A stretch of DNA of 25,856 bases from positions 1 through 25,856 of the forward strand of contig CAJWRY010000007.1 in NCBI GenBank assembly GCA_913046155.1. Reading direction: 5' to 3'. The stretch is from an uncultured Candidatus Nemicrothrix sp. (GTDB taxonomy: Bacteria > Actinomycetota > Acidimicrobiia > Acidimicrobiales > UBA8592). Below are positions 7,080-14,651 of the stretch, piece by piece (the stretch's first letter is position 1; each line of letters opens with the position of its first letter). The notes beneath the pieces are model-generated. The model was not told the origin of the DNA and did not search any database. It saw nothing but the letters and a program-made list of their open reading frames with translations. The position numbers and the translations under genes were made by a program.

Positions 7080-7927
7080 CTGACACTGTTGTAGAAACCA
7101 CTGCACCAAAATCAGTTGGGCCAGGAAAAGCTAAATCAATAGCACTCAACATAATACCGCCGATACTGTTCGGGGCCTTAGTGCTTGGAGGTTGGTATTT
7201 CATTTCTTATGTAATGCTGTCAGAGAACAGAAGGTTTTTGTTGCGCCCCCCAGACAAGGTACTGACTGAAGGTTTCCTTGATTGGGGAGGTACAGGCGGA
7301 ATGTCTGAGATGCTTCAATCTTTATGGTCATCAACAAAAGTTGCAGGAATTGGTTTATTTCTCGCCATTTTAATCGGACTATTCCTGGCTGTTCTGATGA
7401 GTCAGGCTGTATCTGTGGAGAAAGCCTTGTTCCCTTTCCTTGTGACGTTGCAAGCGGTTCCGATCTTAGCAATCGTTCCTCTTATCTCATTTTGGTGGGG
7501 CACCGGGCAGACATCGCGGGTTGTAGTTTGTATCATCATTGCTCTATTCCCAATCATTGTTAATACCTTGTTCGGGTTACAATCTGCTGAAAAGGGAATG
7601 CATGATTTATTTACACTCCACCATGTAAACCGTGTAACCAGATTACGGAAGCTTATGTTTCCGGCAGCATTGCCGGCTTTATTTGCCGGTTTGAGAATTT
7701 CTGCTGGACTTTCAGTAGTCGGTGCGATCGTCGGTGATTTCTTCTTCGGAAGAGGTGAAGTCGGATTGGGTCAATTAATAAAGCGCTTCGCAAGTCGGCT
7801 GCAAGGAGAAGAACTTCTAACCTCCGTCATCTTATCTGCAGGGCTTGGGGTAGCAGTTTTCCTCCTCTTCACATGGCTACAAAATAAAGCGATAGGGAAA
7901 TGGTCCGAGAGAGCAGGGTTAGTCTAA
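7076..7927 (+). CDS. ABC transporter permease, SsuC/TauC type
   Basis: A 283-aa inner-membrane permease. About six hydrophobic segments are visible at residues 25-48, 86-110, 115-140, 147-167, 198-222 and 245-268. The cytoplasmic coupling (EAA) loop appears as LFTLHHVNRVTRLRKLMFPA followed by ALPALFAGLRIS, where the family norm is EAA-x3-G. The start ATG shares ATGA with the stop of the ATPase gene, so the two are translationally coupled. The stop codon lies within a 7-bp inverted repeat in the convergent gap. Substrate unknown for the reasons given under the ATPase. Confidence 0.92.
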   Translation: MTDTVVETTAPKSVGPGKAKSIALNIIPPILFGALVLGGWYFISYVMLSENRRFLLRPPDKVLTEGFLDWGGTGGMSEMLQSLWSSTKVAGIGLFLAILIGLFLAVLMSQAVSVEKALFPFLVTLQAVPILAIVPLISFWWGTGQTSRVVVCIIIALFPIIVNTLFGLQSAEKGMHDLFTLHHVNRVTRLRKLMFPAALPALFAGLRISAGLSVVGAIVGDFFFGRGEVGLGQLIKRFASRLQGEELLTSVILSAGLGVAVFLLFTWLQNKAIGKWSERAGLV

Positions 7928-7937
7928 ACGTTAGACT
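7921..7937. terminator. inverted repeat between convergent operons, possible bidirectional terminator
   Basis: AGTCTAA, a 3-nt loop (ACG) and TTAGACT, including the stop codon of the permease gene. It sits in the 19-nt gap before the convergent LLM gene end at 7947. The stem is AT-rich and not followed by a T-run, so it is weak as an intrinsic terminator. Confidence 0.3.
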
Positions 7938-7946
7938 CATTACGCT

Positions 7947-8777
7947 TTAGCTAGTTGCCTCAACGATCCGTGCTCCAATAGCGCTGATCGCTTCCATATC
8001 AAAAGGCGCATTGACCATGCACGCCCGTTTTGTGACACCCATTTGCACCCACTTCTCAAAATCTCCGCCAAAAGGATGACTATAATCAAAATCTTCGTGA
8101 ATGCTAATCTCGAAATCTGCGCTAGGCGCTAACTCAGTAGCGAGATGAATCAATTCTTTGATAGAAGGACCTACCCGAATGTTCACACCGTCAGCATGAT
8201 TTGAAGCCAACTCAATCATTTTTCTTCCATTTGCCCCAACTATGATTCGCAAAGGCTTGTTAGGCATGATTACGCTCTCTAAATCCTCATATGAGAAATG
8301 CTTGCCTTCAAAGTTTGTGTCGCCATTCCAAATACTTCTTAAAGCATTAATAGTTTCAATGAGGCGCTCACGCCGACTGACTCCTTTTTCTTCAAGTCTT
8401 CTCCCTATCATTTCTTGTTCTAAAGCAAATTTTGACCCTGGAGGAGCTCCTGTCCCGAGACCCAAAACAGCTCTTCCCGCTGCAAGGGATTGCAACGAAG
8501 AAAAGGACGATGCTAGCAACACAGGGTTCCGGTTGATCATATTTGCAACGAGTGGCCCGACGCTCACTTTTTTTGTTGAATTGGCGATAGCTCCGAGAAC
8601 AGTAAACGGTTCATGTGACCAGCCTTTGCCTACTAATTTTCCACTGAAATGATCTAAGACCCAAATACCATCGAAACCACTTTCATCTGCACACTTCGCA
8701 GCTTCAACCAGCTCCGTTGCGGAAGCGCCAAATGGACTTAAAACTAAATCAGTCGCGATTGGTGAGGATCGGTTCAT
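7947..8777 (-). CDS. LLM-class flavin-dependent oxidoreductase (compact)
   Basis: A 276-aa luciferase-like protein, shortest of the five here. It shows GFDGIWVLDHFSGKLVGKGW, KVSVGPLVANMINRNPVLLA, GRAVLGLGTGAPPGSKFALE and IIVGANGRKMIELASNHADG. The VLDHF and NRNPVLLA motifs are typical of the F420-type branch of the superfamily, but the cofactor is not proven. ATG 8777 overlaps the stop of the CodA-like deaminase by 4 nt (ATGA), so the two are made together. A C-terminal region of about 40 residues present in the larger paralogs is reduced. The likely role is oxidation of the deaminase's substrate or product. Confidence 0.87.
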   Translation of the reverse strand: MNRSSPIATDLVLSPFGASATELVEAAKCADESGFDGIWVLDHFSGKLVGKGWSHEPFTVLGAIANSTKKVSVGPLVANMINRNPVLLASSFSSLQSLAAGRAVLGLGTGAPPGSKFALEQEMIGRRLEEKGVSRRERLIETINALRSIWNGDTNFEGKHFSYEDLESVIMPNKPLRIIVGANGRKMIELASNHADGVNIRVGPSIKELIHLATELAPSADFEISIHEDFDYSHPFGGDFEKWVQMGVTKRACMVNAPFDMEAISAIGARIVEATS

Positions 8778-10021
8778 GGCCCTCTGTATACGGCGGAAGT
8801 CTGATCTGCTACTCCAACTAGTTTCCCTGCTTTGAAAACTCGTCTACTCATAGGAGCGTCGGCCATTGCGGCCCCTAAAGAGGGTGCATCAATAGCTACA
8901 AAGTCGGCCGAGTCCCCTTGGTTTAAGCAAGCTGCTTCAAGACCCATAGCTTTTCTGGCATTGACGCTTACCATTTCAAATGCATTCTCAATGCTTTGAT
9001 GCCCTGCCATCACCATCAATGAGGCAGTTTCTAAGGGGTCGCTACGACCCATGAGGTTAAAGGGGTCGCGAACATTATCTGCCCCTGCGGCAACTAGAAC
9101 TCCATTTTCGGTAAGGGCTTTGACTGCAGTCAAACCTCGTGGCATGGCTTCTTGATGTTCACGGCCTTGCAGGTAAAGGTTTGTCTGAGGAAGTGCAAAA
9201 ACACTTATGTTTGCTTCTGCAACGAGTTTTGAAACATCTGACTGTATCTTTTCAGATTGCATCCCAAGTGAAACACAATGACTCGCTGATACGGGGTATG
9301 GAAAACCGGTGTTGATCACTTGTTTGGCTAGATCTTTCAACGTCAGCATCTCTTTGTCAAGTGTCTCATCAATGTGGAAGTCAATACCCAGTCCTGCATC
9401 TTGCGAAAGTCCCAACATAAAAGAAATCATTTTTTGAGGGTCTGGTTCAAGGTGAGGACAACCACCGACAAAGTCAACGCCGAACTCTATTACGGAATGT
9501 AGCGCTTCAACATTGCCCTTGCTGTCCGGTCCTGTCATCGGGGAATTCATCAAGGCTACTACTTGGACATCTAACACCTCATTGAATAGATTCTTTGCCT
9601 CAGACAGAGCTTTTACTGATGAGGTCCCAATATCAGCAGTCACATTCACATGCGTTCGAACGGCTGTTATCCCATGAATGACCAGCAACTCCATTGCTTC
9701 ACATGCTCGTTGGACTGTGTTCTCATGCGTAAATGTTCCCTTTTCTGCGGCTTCGATCCAAGCAGTGATCGCCCCCATTAGCTCCCCTGATGGATTTGGA
9801 ACAATATCTGCTGTTAAAGCTTTGTCCAGGTGAGCATGTGGCTCAGCCATTGCAGGGACAAGCAACCACCCTTTGAGATCATGGACTTCGTTATACGCTT
9901 GCGTTTCACCGGGCTCAGAAAAGGAAATGATTTTCCCTTGATCAATGCTTATATCACTTAGCCCACGTCCTGGGATGTACGCATTTTGGATACATAGTTC
10001 AGCGGCTGTGGAGTTGGACAT
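8774..10021 (-). CDS. cytosine-deaminase/AtzC-like amidohydrolase
   Basis: A 415-aa metal-dependent hydrolase. The residue set matches E. coli CodA almost position for position: H62 and H64 (EPHAHLDKA), H216 and E219 (DFHIDE), H248 (SASHCVSLG) and D315 (AAGADNVRDPFNLMGRSDPL). RTHVNVT at 122-128 corresponds to the CodA RTHVDV strand. Known members act on cytosine, isocytosine, creatinine-like rings or N-isopropylammelide (AtzC), so a deaminated or dealkylated N-heterocycle is expected. ATG 10021 lacks a Shine-Dalgarno; a TAAAAT box ends 5 nt upstream. It heads an operon with a coupled LLM oxidoreductase and is divergent from the UbiD-UbiX operon. The exact substrate is open. Confidence 0.92.
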   Translation of the reverse strand: MSNSTAAELCIQNAYIPGRGLSDISIDQGKIISFSEPGETQAYNEVHDLKGWLLVPAMAEPHAHLDKALTADIVPNPSGELMGAITAWIEAAEKGTFTHENTVQRACEAMELLVIHGITAVRTHVNVTADIGTSSVKALSEAKNLFNEVLDVQVVALMNSPMTGPDSKGNVEALHSVIEFGVDFVGGCPHLEPDPQKMISFMLGLSQDAGLGIDFHIDETLDKEMLTLKDLAKQVINTGFPYPVSASHCVSLGMQSEKIQSDVSKLVAEANISVFALPQTNLYLQGREHQEAMPRGLTAVKALTENGVLVAAGADNVRDPFNLMGRSDPLETASLMVMAGHQSIENAFEMVSVNARKAMGLEAACLNQGDSADFVAIDAPSLGAAMADAPMSRRVFKAGKLVGVADQTSAVYRGP

Positions 10022-10026
10022 AACCT

Positions 10027-10032
10027 ATTTTA
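10027..10032 (-). promoter_or_regulatory. -10-like TAAAAT before the CodA-like gene
   Basis: On the minus strand TAAAAT ends 5 nt before ATG 10021. This is one base shorter than the usual spacing here, so the case for a leaderless start is weaker. Confidence 0.4.
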
Positions 10033-10048
10033 TGCTCCAAAAGGCGTA

Positions 10049-10065
10049 ATACCTATCTGAGGTAT
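10049..10065. promoter_or_regulatory. inverted repeat ATACCT-N5-AGGTAT, operator candidate for ubiD-ubiX
   Basis: Six-bp perfect arms (10049-10054 and 10060-10065) with a 5-nt centre. The right arm overlaps the TATATT -10 box (10063-10068) of the UbiD gene. It lies in the 54-nt divergent gap with the CodA-like operon, so one regulator could affect both. Confidence 0.45.
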
Positions 10066-10068
10066 ATT
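10063..10068 (+). promoter_or_regulatory. -10 box TATATT of the leaderless ubiD-like gene
   Basis: TATATT ends 7 nt before ATG 10076. GAGG at 10059-10062 is too far (13 nt) to act as a normal Shine-Dalgarno and overlaps the inverted repeat. The out-of-frame ATG at 10071 is only 2 nt from the box and would give no product. Confidence 0.5.
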
Positions 10069-10075
10069 CTATGGC

Positions 10076-11422
10076 ATGGCCGAGATTAATGACTTACGCT
10101 CTTTTATCAATGTCCTAGAGGAGAACGGACAACTCGCTGAGATCTCAAAAGAAGTTTCAATCAACCACGAAATTGCTGACATAACCGCATCACTCGCTCG
10201 CAGCGACGGAGGAGCAGCTTTCTTCACTAACGTCAAAGAAACAGAGATGCCGATCTTTGCAGGAGGAGTTTCATCACACAAAAGGACAGCGCTGGCTTTA
10301 GAGTGTGATCCGAAATCAATCATTGACGTTATGGGTGAAGCACTTGAGAGTAGTAATGGTATTTCTACGCAACTTACAACAGAAGCAGATTGGCATGAGA
10401 ATTGCTTAACTGGTGACGATATTGATCTTGGCGTTTTGCCAATTCCGAAACATAGCAGAGGTGATGGCGGGTCTTTCATCACAGGTGCAGTTTCAGTCAC
10501 AAAGGACCCAGTTTCAGGGCGTGGCAACCTCTCCTACAATCGCATGCTCGTGTTAGAAAAGAATATTCTTGGTTTTAACGTCAATGAATGGCGAGATGTT
10601 GGAACTTTCATGAAGTCTCGCCCTGACCCAGAAGCTCCATTCCCGGTAGCCTTAGCGATGGGCCTTGACCCCGCAATTATGATTGCTGCCGGGGTGAGGA
10701 CTCCAGTTGATGAATTATTAATCGCAGGCGCCATTCGCAACGAAGGCATAAAGGTCTGCAAAGGCAAAACCGTTGATATTGATATACCTGCACATTCAGA
10801 AATCGTGATTGAGGGCCATATCAGGCCGGCACAAAGAGCACCTGAAGGGCCACTGGCAGAGTTCCATGGCTACCACGGGGAGATGTGGGATTCACCAACT
10901 TTAGAGGTCTCAGCAATTTCCTTTAGGCATGAACCCATTTACCAAACGATAATTCCAGGTTGGTATGAGCATATTTATATTGGAAATATCCTTCCCAGAG
11001 AACCATTGCTCCGCAAACATATCCGCCATATTGACCCAAATGCGGATGTGATTATTCCACCCTACGGCAATGGTTTTATGGCAGTCATACAGGTAGATCG
11101 GGATAACCCCGGCACCCCAAAAAATCTGGCAATGGCAGCAATGTCGGCACACATCAACATACGAAATGTTGTTGTGGTGGACCGTGATGTCAATATGCAT
11201 GAATCTTCCGAGGTTCTTTGGGCAATAACGAATCGAGTGCACTGGGAGCGCGATGTTTTCCAAGTAGGTGAAGCACAAGGTCACGAAATGGATCCGACAG
11301 CGGATAAACGTGGAATAAGCACAAAGGTCGGAATTGATGCCACCTATAAGAGAGAACGGCGTGAATATGGTGAACGGGTAGCTTACCCTTCCATTGATCT
11401 ATCTAATTTTTTAAAAGGATAA
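10076..11422 (+). CDS. UbiD-family prenylated-FMN-dependent decarboxylase
   Basis: A 448-aa reversible (de)carboxylase using prenylated FMN made by UbiX. The catalytic E-R-E network can be placed: R156 in NLSYNRMLV, and E257 and E262 in APEGPLAEFHGYHG, with the 5-residue spacing seen in Fdc1 (E277/E282) and R173 equivalent. The N-terminal LRSFINVLEENGQL is the normal family start. Likely substrates are aromatic, heteroaromatic (pyrrole/furan-type) or alpha,beta-unsaturated acids; the ubiquinone pathway is not implied because no other ubi genes are here. UbiX follows after 1 nt. The divergent neighbour is a CodA-like deaminase, which fits heterocycle breakdown. Confidence 0.94.
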   Translation: MAEINDLRSFINVLEENGQLAEISKEVSINHEIADITASLARSDGGAAFFTNVKETEMPIFAGGVSSHKRTALALECDPKSIIDVMGEALESSNGISTQLTTEADWHENCLTGDDIDLGVLPIPKHSRGDGGSFITGAVSVTKDPVSGRGNLSYNRMLVLEKNILGFNVNEWRDVGTFMKSRPDPEAPFPVALAMGLDPAIMIAAGVRTPVDELLIAGAIRNEGIKVCKGKTVDIDIPAHSEIVIEGHIRPAQRAPEGPLAEFHGYHGEMWDSPTLEVSAISFRHEPIYQTIIPGWYEHIYIGNILPREPLLRKHIRHIDPNADVIIPPYGNGFMAVIQVDRDNPGTPKNLAMAAMSAHINIRNVVVVDRDVNMHESSEVLWAITNRVHWERDVFQVGEAQGHEMDPTADKRGISTKVGIDATYKRERREYGERVAYPSIDLSNFLKG

Positions 11423-11423
11423 T

Positions 11424-11993
11424 ATGAGCTCGAGAAACGTGGTGGTTGCGATCTCCGGAGCTAGCGGCTCAATATATGGGATACGTGTTTTGCAAATGCT
11501 CCAGCAGATAGAAGATGTTAAATCACACCTTGTTATAACTCCTTCAGCAAAAAGCACCATCGGGGTTGAGACTGAATATAGTGTTTCAGAGATTGAGGAA
11601 TTAGCTGATGAAGTACATAGTGCTCGGGATATCGGCGCCTCAATCGCTAGCGGATCATTCAAGACATCTGGGATGATTGTTGCTCCTTGCTCAATCAAAA
11701 CGCTCTCTGCTATAGCGAACTCATTCGGCGCTGACTTGGTCTCCCGAGCGGCGGATGTGACGCTGAAGGAACGACGCCCTTTGGTACTTATGGTGCGTGA
11801 AACCCCGTTTCATTTAGGGCACCTTCGTCTTATGACAAAGGCTACCGAAATCGGAGCAGTGATATATCCTCCTATTCCCGCTTTCTATAACAACCCTGAA
11901 AACTTGGAGGATGTTGTTGATCACTCTGTAGGTAGAGCGTTAGATCATTTAGGCATAGATGTTGCTGGTTTAAAACGCTGGGAAGGGCGATGA
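11424..11993 (+). CDS. ubiX: UbiX flavin prenyltransferase
   Basis: A 189-aa enzyme that joins dimethylallyl phosphate to FMN to make prenylated FMN for the UbiD partner. Family blocks are intact: VVVAISGASGSIYGIRVL at the N-terminus, GMIVAPCSIKTLSAIANSFG, then SRAADVTLKERRPLVLMVRE followed by TPFHLGHLRLM. AAAGGA just before ATG 11424 is a good Shine-Dalgarno. The gene starts 1 nt after the UbiD stop, so they form a two-gene operon. The stop codon lies in the loop of a short GC-rich hairpin shared with the convergent LLM gene. Confidence 0.96.
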   Translation: MSSRNVVVAISGASGSIYGIRVLQMLQQIEDVKSHLVITPSAKSTIGVETEYSVSEIEELADEVHSARDIGASIASGSFKTSGMIVAPCSIKTLSAIANSFGADLVSRAADVTLKERRPLVLMVRETPFHLGHLRLMTKATEIGAVIYPPIPAFYNNPENLEDVVDHSVGRALDHLGIDVAGLKRWEGR

Positions 11994-11998
11994 GCCCT
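11984..11998. terminator. short GC hairpin spanning two convergent stop codons
   Basis: AGGGC (11984-11988), loop GATGA and GCCCT (11994-11998). The UbiX TGA is in the loop, and the stop of the opposing LLM gene (11997-11999) overlaps the right arm. There is no T-run on either side, so it is a weak bidirectional terminator candidate. Confidence 0.25.
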
Positions 11999-12971
11999 AA
12001 TGAAGTTCGCCATTAGAGAAGGTAGCAGCTCGTTCAATATCCTTTTCGGCAGATTGCAGTTCATAAACTGGTAGTTGATATTCATCTATACCCGCTTCAA
12101 AGAATCGGAACAATTCTTTTCTGCATGATTCCAAATTCCCAGTTAAAGTAAATTCTTCTACCCATTCTTCCTTGACGAATTTCCCAGCTAGCTTAGGGCC
12201 GCCTTCTTTAAGTGCGTCCTTAATTCTGACCTCGTCTTCTTGAGTCATCCCAATCTCTTCTTTTATGTTGAGTGGAGAGTCCACAAGTCTGAACGAAAGT
12301 TGAGCTTTAGCATCTTCTAACTCTTTATCTTCAGTGACGAGCATTGTTGAGTAAACAATGTTGAACCTTTTGCTATCTGACCTGGCCTCTGAGCGTAGCT
12401 TAGCAATAACATCCGGAAGGTGTTTTTTGTATATGTAACTTAGGTAAAAACCATCAGCTTTTTGAGCTCCGAGTTCTAGCATCTTAGGACCGCGCCCCGC
12501 TAAGAAGATATCTATTTCCTTACCTCCATAATTAAGCTGAGCAGGGCCAAGTGAAAGTTTCTCTCCCGAGAAATTCACTGTTTCGCCGCTAAATAGCAGT
12601 CGGAGAACTTCAACCATCTCACGCACTAACGTCAGCGGCTTGTGCCGAGTGATTTTCATTGGGTCAAGCGTTAATCCGCCTCCGGAACCCAAACCTAAAA
12701 ATGCGCGCCCGTCGCTGAATTCGTCAATTGTAGCTATCGCAGATGCCGTAACGCCCGGGTGTCGAACATAGGCATTCGTAATACCGGGCCCAATTAATAT
12801 CTTTTCTGTCTTAGCTGCAATAGCAGCAAGAACTACATATACGTCTCGGGTAACTAGCCCCTCGTCGTAAACCCAGCAACGAGAAAACCCTTTACTTTCT
12901 GCGAAAGCAGCTAGTTCCGCAATCTCTTCCGCAGGAGAGATAGGCATGATATTCACGCTAAGTTTCGTCAT
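11997..12971 (-). CDS. LLM-class flavin-dependent oxidoreductase (Mer-like)
   Basis: From ATG 12971 the protein is 324 aa. Typical segments: GFSRCWVYDEGLVTRDVYVV, ILIGPGITNAYVRHPGVTAS, GRAFLGLGSGGGLTLDP and IDIFLAGRGPKMLELGAQKA followed by DGFYLS. The RHPGVTAS and GPKMLELG motifs group it with the paralog at 2510-3541. An in-frame TTG at 12977 overlaps the upstream stop (TTGA), while ATG 12971 lies 2 nt after it; the ATG gives the usual family N-terminus. Neither start has a Shine-Dalgarno, so re-initiation after the upstream desaturase-like gene is likely. It probably works on the same substrate as that flavoprotein. Confidence 0.88.
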   Translation of the reverse strand: MTKLSVNIMPISPAEEIAELAAFAESKGFSRCWVYDEGLVTRDVYVVLAAIAAKTEKILIGPGITNAYVRHPGVTASAIATIDEFSDGRAFLGLGSGGGLTLDPMKITRHKPLTLVREMVEVLRLLFSGETVNFSGEKLSLGPAQLNYGGKEIDIFLAGRGPKMLELGAQKADGFYLSYIYKKHLPDVIAKLRSEARSDSKRFNIVYSTMLVTEDKELEDAKAQLSFRLVDSPLNIKEEIGMTQEDEVRIKDALKEGGPKLAGKFVKEEWVEEFTLTGNLESCRKELFRFFEAGIDEYQLPVYELQSAEKDIERAATFSNGELH

Positions 12972-12973
12972 CG

Positions 12974-14533
12974 TCAAGAATTGCCTATGGACTTTAGAAC
13001 TGTTTTTGCTGTGTTTGTTCCTGGAGCACCGAATATTCCAGCACCTGGAAATGTGCCTGCACCAGTTAGGTACAGCCCCTTGATCGGTGTTTTATATCTA
13101 CTCAACTCACGGCTCCTTCCAACGAGTGTTGCTAAGGGAGAAGCTACGTAGCCGGGACTGTGGCCTTTGGGCATAAAGAAGTCTCTTTCATAGACATCTG
13201 GGGTCATAGCCCTCCACTTCGTGATTTGTGACCTAAAGTCTCCATCCATAGCATTTCCCCAAATTTCCAGCCAGCGATCTGGCTGTTTTGATTCTTGCCA
13301 TCCCCCGCTGAGAGAATACGGAGTGAAAAGAACTTCTAAACCAAATGTATCCAGACCATTATCTGCTTTCATTTCTGGATCCAAAGCTGAGGGTATGCTT
13401 GCTAACATGGTGGGTTGGTCTGAGATGAGACCTTGACCTTTTAGAACGTGTGCTTCCTTTAGCTTCTCAGGTGATGGTGAGATGATTACTGTTGACTGAG
13501 ATAAATCTGTGTGGTCGAATTTTCCCGCAAGTTCAGACATGAATTTATATGTAGGCAAATTTTGAACTATCCCATCTAGCTTCGACTCGTAGCCTTCTGG
13601 GGAAGGTTCCTTTTGCCATCTCGATATTAAAGATTTAGCTGGTACTGGTGCTTCGTCAATCCAATTAACGAGGACATTGTGAGGGTCGCAAGCAGCTATC
13701 ACAGTCGGGGCTTCTATGACATTACCGTCTCGGAGTTCAACCGCTTTCACCCTATTGTTCTCGATTTGGAGCTTTTCAACAATACTTTCCAAACGTACTT
13801 GTCCACCATTACTGAGATAGCTTTTTAGTATGGCGTCTGGGAGTGAGCCACTTCCCCTTCGCGGTCTACCGCTAGCTATTAAATGCCTAGTTGCGTAGAC
13901 AGTCGCTGCTAAACCGGTTCCTGGGGCTTCTGGGGGCGCACCCCACACGGTGGGTCCTGTACTGATTCCCGGCATGTAAAGATGCCAGTCATCAAAATAG
14001 TCTTTGAACACCTCAACTGCACTAGCTTTGCTCCAGCGAAGAAGCTTGGATATTCCTTTCATCTTTTGCTGGGTTGCAGCTTGCAAGAACTCCGGCATTG
14101 AGGCCCCGCTTTGAGCTATTTTGATGACGAGCTCTGCTACTGGTATCGCATCTTCCAAATATCGCTTGTAGTTCTCAACTTCGGATGGATGTGTGATTGA
14201 TAACCCATCGATTGTTTGGTCAGCGTCATGATAGAAAACCCAGGAGCCATTATTTTCATGAAAAGCGTTCACATAAGTAGCCTCCGGTTCTAGGTAATCC
14301 AATCCATGGAAGCTCAGGTTTAATTCGTCTATTAAAGGCATTGCCCTAATCAAGCTATGGTCACAAGCACAAATATTAAATCTTGCACCCAGATCAGAAA
14401 CTGTTGAGGCACATCCCCCTACTGAATCTCTCGCTTCCACAAGAATTGTGTCTACGCCTGCTTTTGCTAGATATGCAGCGCAGATAAGCCCATTATGGCC
14501 TCCTCCTATTACAATCGCTTCAGCATCATACAT
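12974..14533 (-). CDS. phytoene-desaturase-like FAD-dependent oxidoreductase
   Basis: From ATG 14533 the protein is 519 aa. The N-terminal Rossmann motif AIVIGGGHNGLICAAYLAKA is followed by LVEARDSVGGCA, the FAD-binding hallmark. The C-terminal YLTGAGTFPGAGIFGAPGTN closes the FAD site as in CrtI/PYROXD2-like enzymes. The family does desaturation or isomerisation of hydrophobic substrates, but no other carotenoid gene (crtB, crtE, crtY) is present, so a carotenoid role is not supported. The frame opens at TTG 14542; the ATG nine bases on fits the family start and has a weak GGGTG about 10 nt upstream. A TAGGCT box at 14568-14573 is a possible -10. It is coupled to an LLM gene by a stop/start junction. 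Confidence 0.9.
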   Translation of the reverse strand: MYDAEAIVIGGGHNGLICAAYLAKAGVDTILVEARDSVGGCASTVSDLGARFNICACDHSLIRAMPLIDELNLSFHGLDYLEPEATYVNAFHENNGSWVFYHDADQTIDGLSITHPSEVENYKRYLEDAIPVAELVIKIAQSGASMPEFLQAATQQKMKGISKLLRWSKASAVEVFKDYFDDWHLYMPGISTGPTVWGAPPEAPGTGLAATVYATRHLIASGRPRRGSGSLPDAILKSYLSNGGQVRLESIVEKLQIENNRVKAVELRDGNVIEAPTVIAACDPHNVLVNWIDEAPVPAKSLISRWQKEPSPEGYESKLDGIVQNLPTYKFMSELAGKFDHTDLSQSTVIISPSPEKLKEAHVLKGQGLISDQPTMLASIPSALDPEMKADNGLDTFGLEVLFTPYSLSGGWQESKQPDRWLEIWGNAMDGDFRSQITKWRAMTPDVYERDFFMPKGHSPGYVASPLATLVGRSRELSRYKTPIKGLYLTGAGTFPGAGIFGAPGTNTAKTVLKSIGNS

Positions 14534-14567
14534 AAAGAACAATCACCCGTACCCAGTCCTTGTGGAT

Positions 14568-14573
14568 AGCCTA
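14568..14573 (-). promoter_or_regulatory. -10-like TAGGCT upstream of the desaturase-like gene
   Basis: Minus-strand TAGGCT lies 34 nt before ATG 14533, giving a leader of roughly 28 nt. The 17-nt upstream position where a -35 would lie falls inside the 12-bp palindrome at 14589-14600. Confidence 0.3.
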
Positions 14574-14588
14574 CACTCTTTGCGGTTC

Positions 14589-14600
14589 TCGCTTAAGCGA
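14589..14600. promoter_or_regulatory. 12-bp perfect palindrome, operator candidate
   Basis: TCGCTTAAGCGA is a perfect dyad in the divergent gap between the desaturase-like operon and the dipeptidase gene. It covers the expected -35 position of the minus-strand promoter. The half TCGCTTAA also occurs at 6271-6278 upstream of the ABC operon, without its second half. Confidence 0.4.
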
Positions 14601-14639
14601 ATCTTTGTTTTTTGATCTGTCGTGCGCTCACATTTGATG

Positions 14640-14645
14640 TACCTT
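14640..14645 (+). promoter_or_regulatory. -10 box TACCTT, leaderless start for the dipeptidase
   Basis: TACCTT ends 6 nt before ATG 14652 (residue 11 of the longest frame). The longer starts GTG 14622 and ATG 14637 have neither a Shine-Dalgarno nor a spaced TANNNT box. Confidence 0.45.
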
Positions 14646-14651
14646 CATTTC

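Noticed and set aside
8242..8652. 136-aa plus-strand ORF opposite an LLM gene
   Set aside because: It is a shadow frame with no family motifs; the LLM motifs on the minus strand are clear.
10069..10527. 152-aa minus-strand ORF opposite ubiD
   Set aside because: It is antisense to a gene with intact catalytic motifs, has no start signals and no recognisable domain.
12974..14533. Carotenoid biosynthesis cluster based on the phytoene-desaturase-like gene
   Set aside because: No phytoene synthase, GGPP synthase or cyclase nearby; the family is broad and includes non-carotenoid enzymes.
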